Shown: positions 6,575-8,439 of the stretch, one piece after another
Position numbering within the stretch: position 1 is the stretch's first letter
Layout of the letters: each line of letters opens with the position of its first letter
NCBI GenBank assembly: GCA_030151565.1
Contig: JASLDM010000146.1
Coordinates: 1 to 8,439, forward strand
DNA: 8,439 bases
From: Flavobacterium sp.
GTDB taxonomy: Bacteria > Bacteroidota > Bacteroidia > Flavobacteriales > Flavobacteriaceae
Reading direction: 5' to 3'
Program-made: the position numbers and the translations under genes
The notes under the pieces: generated by a model
The model's database searches: none
Seen by the model: the letters and a program-made list of their open reading frames with translations, nothing else
Told to the model about the DNA's origin: nothing

Positions 6575-7489
6575 TTAAAGTTTTATTTTAAAGCCTTTGT
6601 TTTCTTTCGGGAAGGGAACATAACTAGTATTGTCTCCAGAAATTAAGGGAAACTGATTTTGGTTTTGTTCAATCCAATTTTTTTTAGCTATTTCTAATTC
6701 TTTTGGATCTGAAGCTAGAAAGTTCCAAAGTAGAAAACGCTCTTCAGGTAAAGCTTCTCCTCCAAAGAGATAGATTGTGGTGTTTGGACCGATTTCAAAT
6801 GTGCAGAGCGTGCTGTCTTTGGCAATCAAAATTTGTTTTGGACCGTAATCGTGTCCATCACTTTTTATGCTCCCTTCTAAAATATACAGAGCTGATTCTC
6901 CATAAAGTCCACTACCTATGTTAATTGTTGTAGCTTCTTTTGACTTAATTTCAATATAGTATAAGGGGCTAAATACAGGAACGGGAGATTTTTTACCTAA
7001 TGCTTCTCCTGCAATCAATTTGTAGGAGACGTTTTCTTCTTCCCAAGTTGGAAGATCCGTTCCGTTGATGTGTGTAAAGGAGGGTGCTGCTTGTTCTAGA
7101 TGTTTGGGCAGGGCAATCCAGATTTGCAATCCGTGTAAAAATGTGTCTGGTTCAGATTCACGTAAGTCGTCAGGAATTCGTTCAGAATGAACAACACCTT
7201 TACCAGCTGTCATCCAATTGACATCGCCTGGAGTGATTCGCTGTACACTTCCAATACTGTCCCGATGCATCATTTCTCCTTCAAAAAGATAAGTTAAGGT
7301 TGATAAACCAATATGTGGATGTGGATCTACATCTAAATTGTCGTGATCTGCCAAACGTATAGGCCCCATATGATCTATAAATGCAAAAGGACCAACCATT
7401 CTTTTTTGGCGAAATGGTAGTAATCTACCAACCATAAAGTTACCAATGCTCGCCGCTCGTTCTGGTATTACTAAACCGATATTTGACAT
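6575..7489 (-). CDS. Pirin family bicupin protein
   Basis: This is a 304-residue metal-binding bicupin. The N-terminal pirin domain (about 10-125) keeps all four ligands known for the iron site of human pirin: His57 and His59 (DPHPHIGLST), His101 and Glu103 (GKGVVHSE). The Pirin_C domain follows at about 170-275. Bacterial pirins range from quercetin 2,3-dioxygenase activity (E. coli YhhW) to regulatory partners of metabolic enzymes; nothing here chooses between these. Residues about 276-304 form an extra polar tail. The ATG is placed just before the conserved N-terminus; no Shine-Dalgarno is seen. It is the first gene of a tight operon with the GNAT and thioesterase genes. An inverted repeat at 7529-7548, about 40 bp upstream of the start, may control it. 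Confidence 0.93.
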   Translation of the reverse strand: MSNIGLVIPERAASIGNFMVGRLLPFRQKRMVGPFAFIDHMGPIRLADHDNLDVDPHPHIGLSTLTYLFEGEMMHRDSIGSVQRITPGDVNWMTAGKGVVHSERIPDDLRESEPDTFLHGLQIWIALPKHLEQAAPSFTHINGTDLPTWEEENVSYKLIAGEALGKKSPVPVFSPLYYIEIKSKEATTINIGSGLYGESALYILEGSIKSDGHDYGPKQILIAKDSTLCTFEIGPNTTIYLFGGEALPEERFLLWNFLASDPKELEIAKKNWIEQNQNQFPLISGDNTSYVPFPKENKGFKIKL

Positions 7490-7528
7490 CTTGTATGTTT
7501 TTTAAGTTATGGAAATAAACACCTGATA

Positions 7529-7548
7529 AACCTAAATGGGTTTAGGTT
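7529..7548. promoter_or_regulatory. Operator-like inverted repeat upstream of pirin
   Basis: AACCTAAA and TTTAGGTT form a perfect 8-bp inverted repeat around a TGGG spacer, ending about 40 bp from the pirin start. The minus-strand octamer at 7527-7534, TAGGTTTA, is one base off the -7 consensus TAnnTTTG and overlaps one arm. A dimeric regulator bound here could block this promoter. The repeat lacks a T tract, so it is unlikely to be a terminator. Confidence 0.45.
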
Positions 7549-7780
7549 CTTCTAAGGTAATAAATAAAATATTGTATAGACTACAGCTTGTGAATTAAAT
7601 AATGAAACGAAGAAAGGCTAATGGCTAGATAGTTTCTGTTTTGCATTGAATTCACGATTTTTTATAGTGTCGTTTATAATTCAAAAATACATATCTAGAT
7701 TTATAAAAGCACTTAATCTAAAACAAGAACTTTATAAAATGACTGTAATCTAAAAACGACAACTGTATTTCTATAAACTA

Positions 7781-7811
7781 CAACACCCCCAAACTTGGTT
7801 TAGGGGTGTTG
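7781..7811 (-). terminator. Hairpin downstream of the TonB-dependent receptor gene
   Basis: CAACACCCC (7781-7789) pairs with GGGGTGTTG (7803-7811). After one C-A mismatch the stem continues with AAAC/GTTT around a small loop. It lies 39 nt after the receptor's stop codon. In the minus direction it is followed by TAGTTTATAG, a poor U tract, so it may act as a weak terminator or a 3'-end stabilising hairpin. Confidence 0.6.
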
Positions 7812-7850
7812 ATTTATTTAGAACGAAATAGCGTTTTAAGCGATGCCTTG

Positions 7851-8439
7851 TTAGAAATGATAATTCAAATTAACAAAGAGGTTTCTTCCACTACGAGGTA
7901 AATGATTCCAATCGGAATATGTGGTATAATAAGTATCGAATATGTTTTCGACTCCTGCGTTTAAACTGAGTTGATGACGATTGAAATACCACTGATAGCT
8001 TCCGATCCAATTAAGTATAGCGTATGCAGCAGTAGATTCTTCTCCATAGTTTTTACCTATGTTGGTTTTCAGGGCATTTCCTTGAAGTTTTAAACTAGTG
8101 TCGAAGTCTTTATAATTATAACTGATTGACGCATCATAGGCCAATGGGCTTATCAGGGGTAATGGGTTATGTGTGTGATCTTCTCCATAATGATAACTAA
8201 GACCTGCTTTTAAAAGCCATTGATCTGTAAGGGCATAGGTAGTGTGCCAATCCAAACTGAGCATTTGTGCGTAATCGAGATTGTAATATTGCTTCATGCC
8301 TATTGCGGCTGGTGTCATTGCGGGAAATCCAGGCATAATAGTTCCGATAATGTAATTGTTTAAGTGGAACAATGAAGCTGATATTTTAGTGTTTACGTTC
8401 GTAGTATTGTAAGCTATGAAGGAATTAACTTCAAAAGAT
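7851..8439 (-). CDS. TonB-dependent outer-membrane receptor, C-terminal part (cut by window edge)
   Basis: The reading frame stays open to the right edge, so only the last 195 residues are present; the signal peptide, plug and most of the barrel lie outside. The visible part is a run of amphipathic beta strands typical of a TonB-dependent receptor barrel. It includes a strand-and-loop HLNNYIIG (25-32), the loop PLPLISPLAY common in these receptors, the penultimate-strand motif NAGVENIFDTYY and a final strand LFVNLNYHF ending in the aromatic Phe recognised by the BAM machinery. A TTG at 8370-8372 is an internal leucine, not a start. Loops carry Met35, Met41 and Met48 and the HTH pair His88/His90 (fragment numbering), which hints at metal uptake, possibly copper. 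The substrate is not proven. Confidence 0.88.
   Translation of the reverse strand, partial: SFEVNSFIAYNTTNVNTKISASLFHLNNYIIGTIMPGFPAMTPAAIGMKQYYNLDYAQMLSLDWHTTYALTDQWLLKAGLSYHYGEDHTHNPLPLISPLAYDASISYNYKDFDTSLKLQGNALKTNIGKNYGEESTAAYAILNWIGSYQWYFNRHQLSLNAGVENIFDTYYTTYSDWNHLPRSGRNLFVNLNYHF

Larger units (their letters stand above)
7490..7850. other. Noncoding gap between the pirin operon and the receptor gene
   Basis: This 361-bp AT-rich stretch has no credible gene. It must contain the promoter of the pirin operon (right-to-left) and the 3' region of the receptor gene. It holds an inverted repeat (7529-7548) and a hairpin (7781-7811), both listed separately. In the middle, 7591-7610 and 7669-7682 form an imperfect long-range inverted repeat of TGAATT and AAACGA blocks with unequal spacers. 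I see no RNA gene or element I recognise. Confidence 0.6.

Noticed and set aside
7602..7628. Eight-codon reading frame starting ATG AAA CGA (MKRRKANG) in the noncoding gap
   Set aside because: Too short, with no ribosome binding site or promoter I can support and no downstream plus-strand gene for it to lead into; likely chance.
8370..8372. TTG as the start of a 173-residue minus-strand gene
   Set aside because: The frame continues upstream without a stop to the window edge and reads as further beta-barrel sequence, so this TTG is an internal leucine of the receptor.

Overview
The window looks like chromosomal DNA of a low-GC member of the Bacteroidota, most likely Flavobacteriaceae (a Flavobacterium- or Myroides-like organism). 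The evidence is the AT-rich sequence, the weak or absent Shine-Dalgarno signals, several matches to the Bacteroidota -7 promoter element TAnnTTTG, and the kinds of proteins encoded. The genus is an inference; nothing in the window fixes it.

Layout. Positions 47-1846 (+) carry the ribosome-associated GTPase TypA/BipA, closed by a strong hairpin terminator with a GAAA loop. A GT2 glycosyltransferase (1945-3153, +) follows, apparently from a promoter so close that the mRNA may be leaderless. Next, 34 bp downstream, is a lipoylated 2-oxo acid dehydrogenase E2 (3188-4483, +) that could be cotranscribed or use its own internal promoter. A perfect 30-nt palindrome (4496-4525) acts as a bidirectional terminator between the E2 and a convergent four-helix membrane protein of the DUF1648 family (4538-5065, -). 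That gene is divergent from a DUF71/Dph6-like ATP pyrophosphatase (5144-5845, +).

The pyrophosphatase meets a three-gene minus-strand operon tail to tail, with both stop codons inside one TTATAA hexamer. The operon runs pirin (7489-6575), small GNAT (6564-6277), hotdog thioesterase (6271-5840), with gaps of only 10 and 5 bp. A 361-bp noncoding stretch follows (7490-7850), holding a perfect 8-bp inverted repeat upstream of pirin and a hairpin downstream of the last gene. The window ends inside the C-terminal 195 residues of a TonB-dependent outer-membrane receptor on the minus strand (7851-8439), with Met- and His-bearing loop segments.

The genes do not form one pathway. They cover translation and ribosome biogenesis (TypA), surface glycan synthesis (GT2), 2-oxo acid oxidation (E2), acyl-thioester and small-molecule metabolism (pirin, GNAT, thioesterase) and outer-membrane uptake (receptor). 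I see no mobile element, CRISPR array, tRNA, rRNA or defence island. I found no clear new system. The points most worth checking are the leaderless GT2 start, the shared-stop convergence, the pirin operator-like repeat, the bacterial DUF71 protein and the possible metal-binding loops of the receptor.
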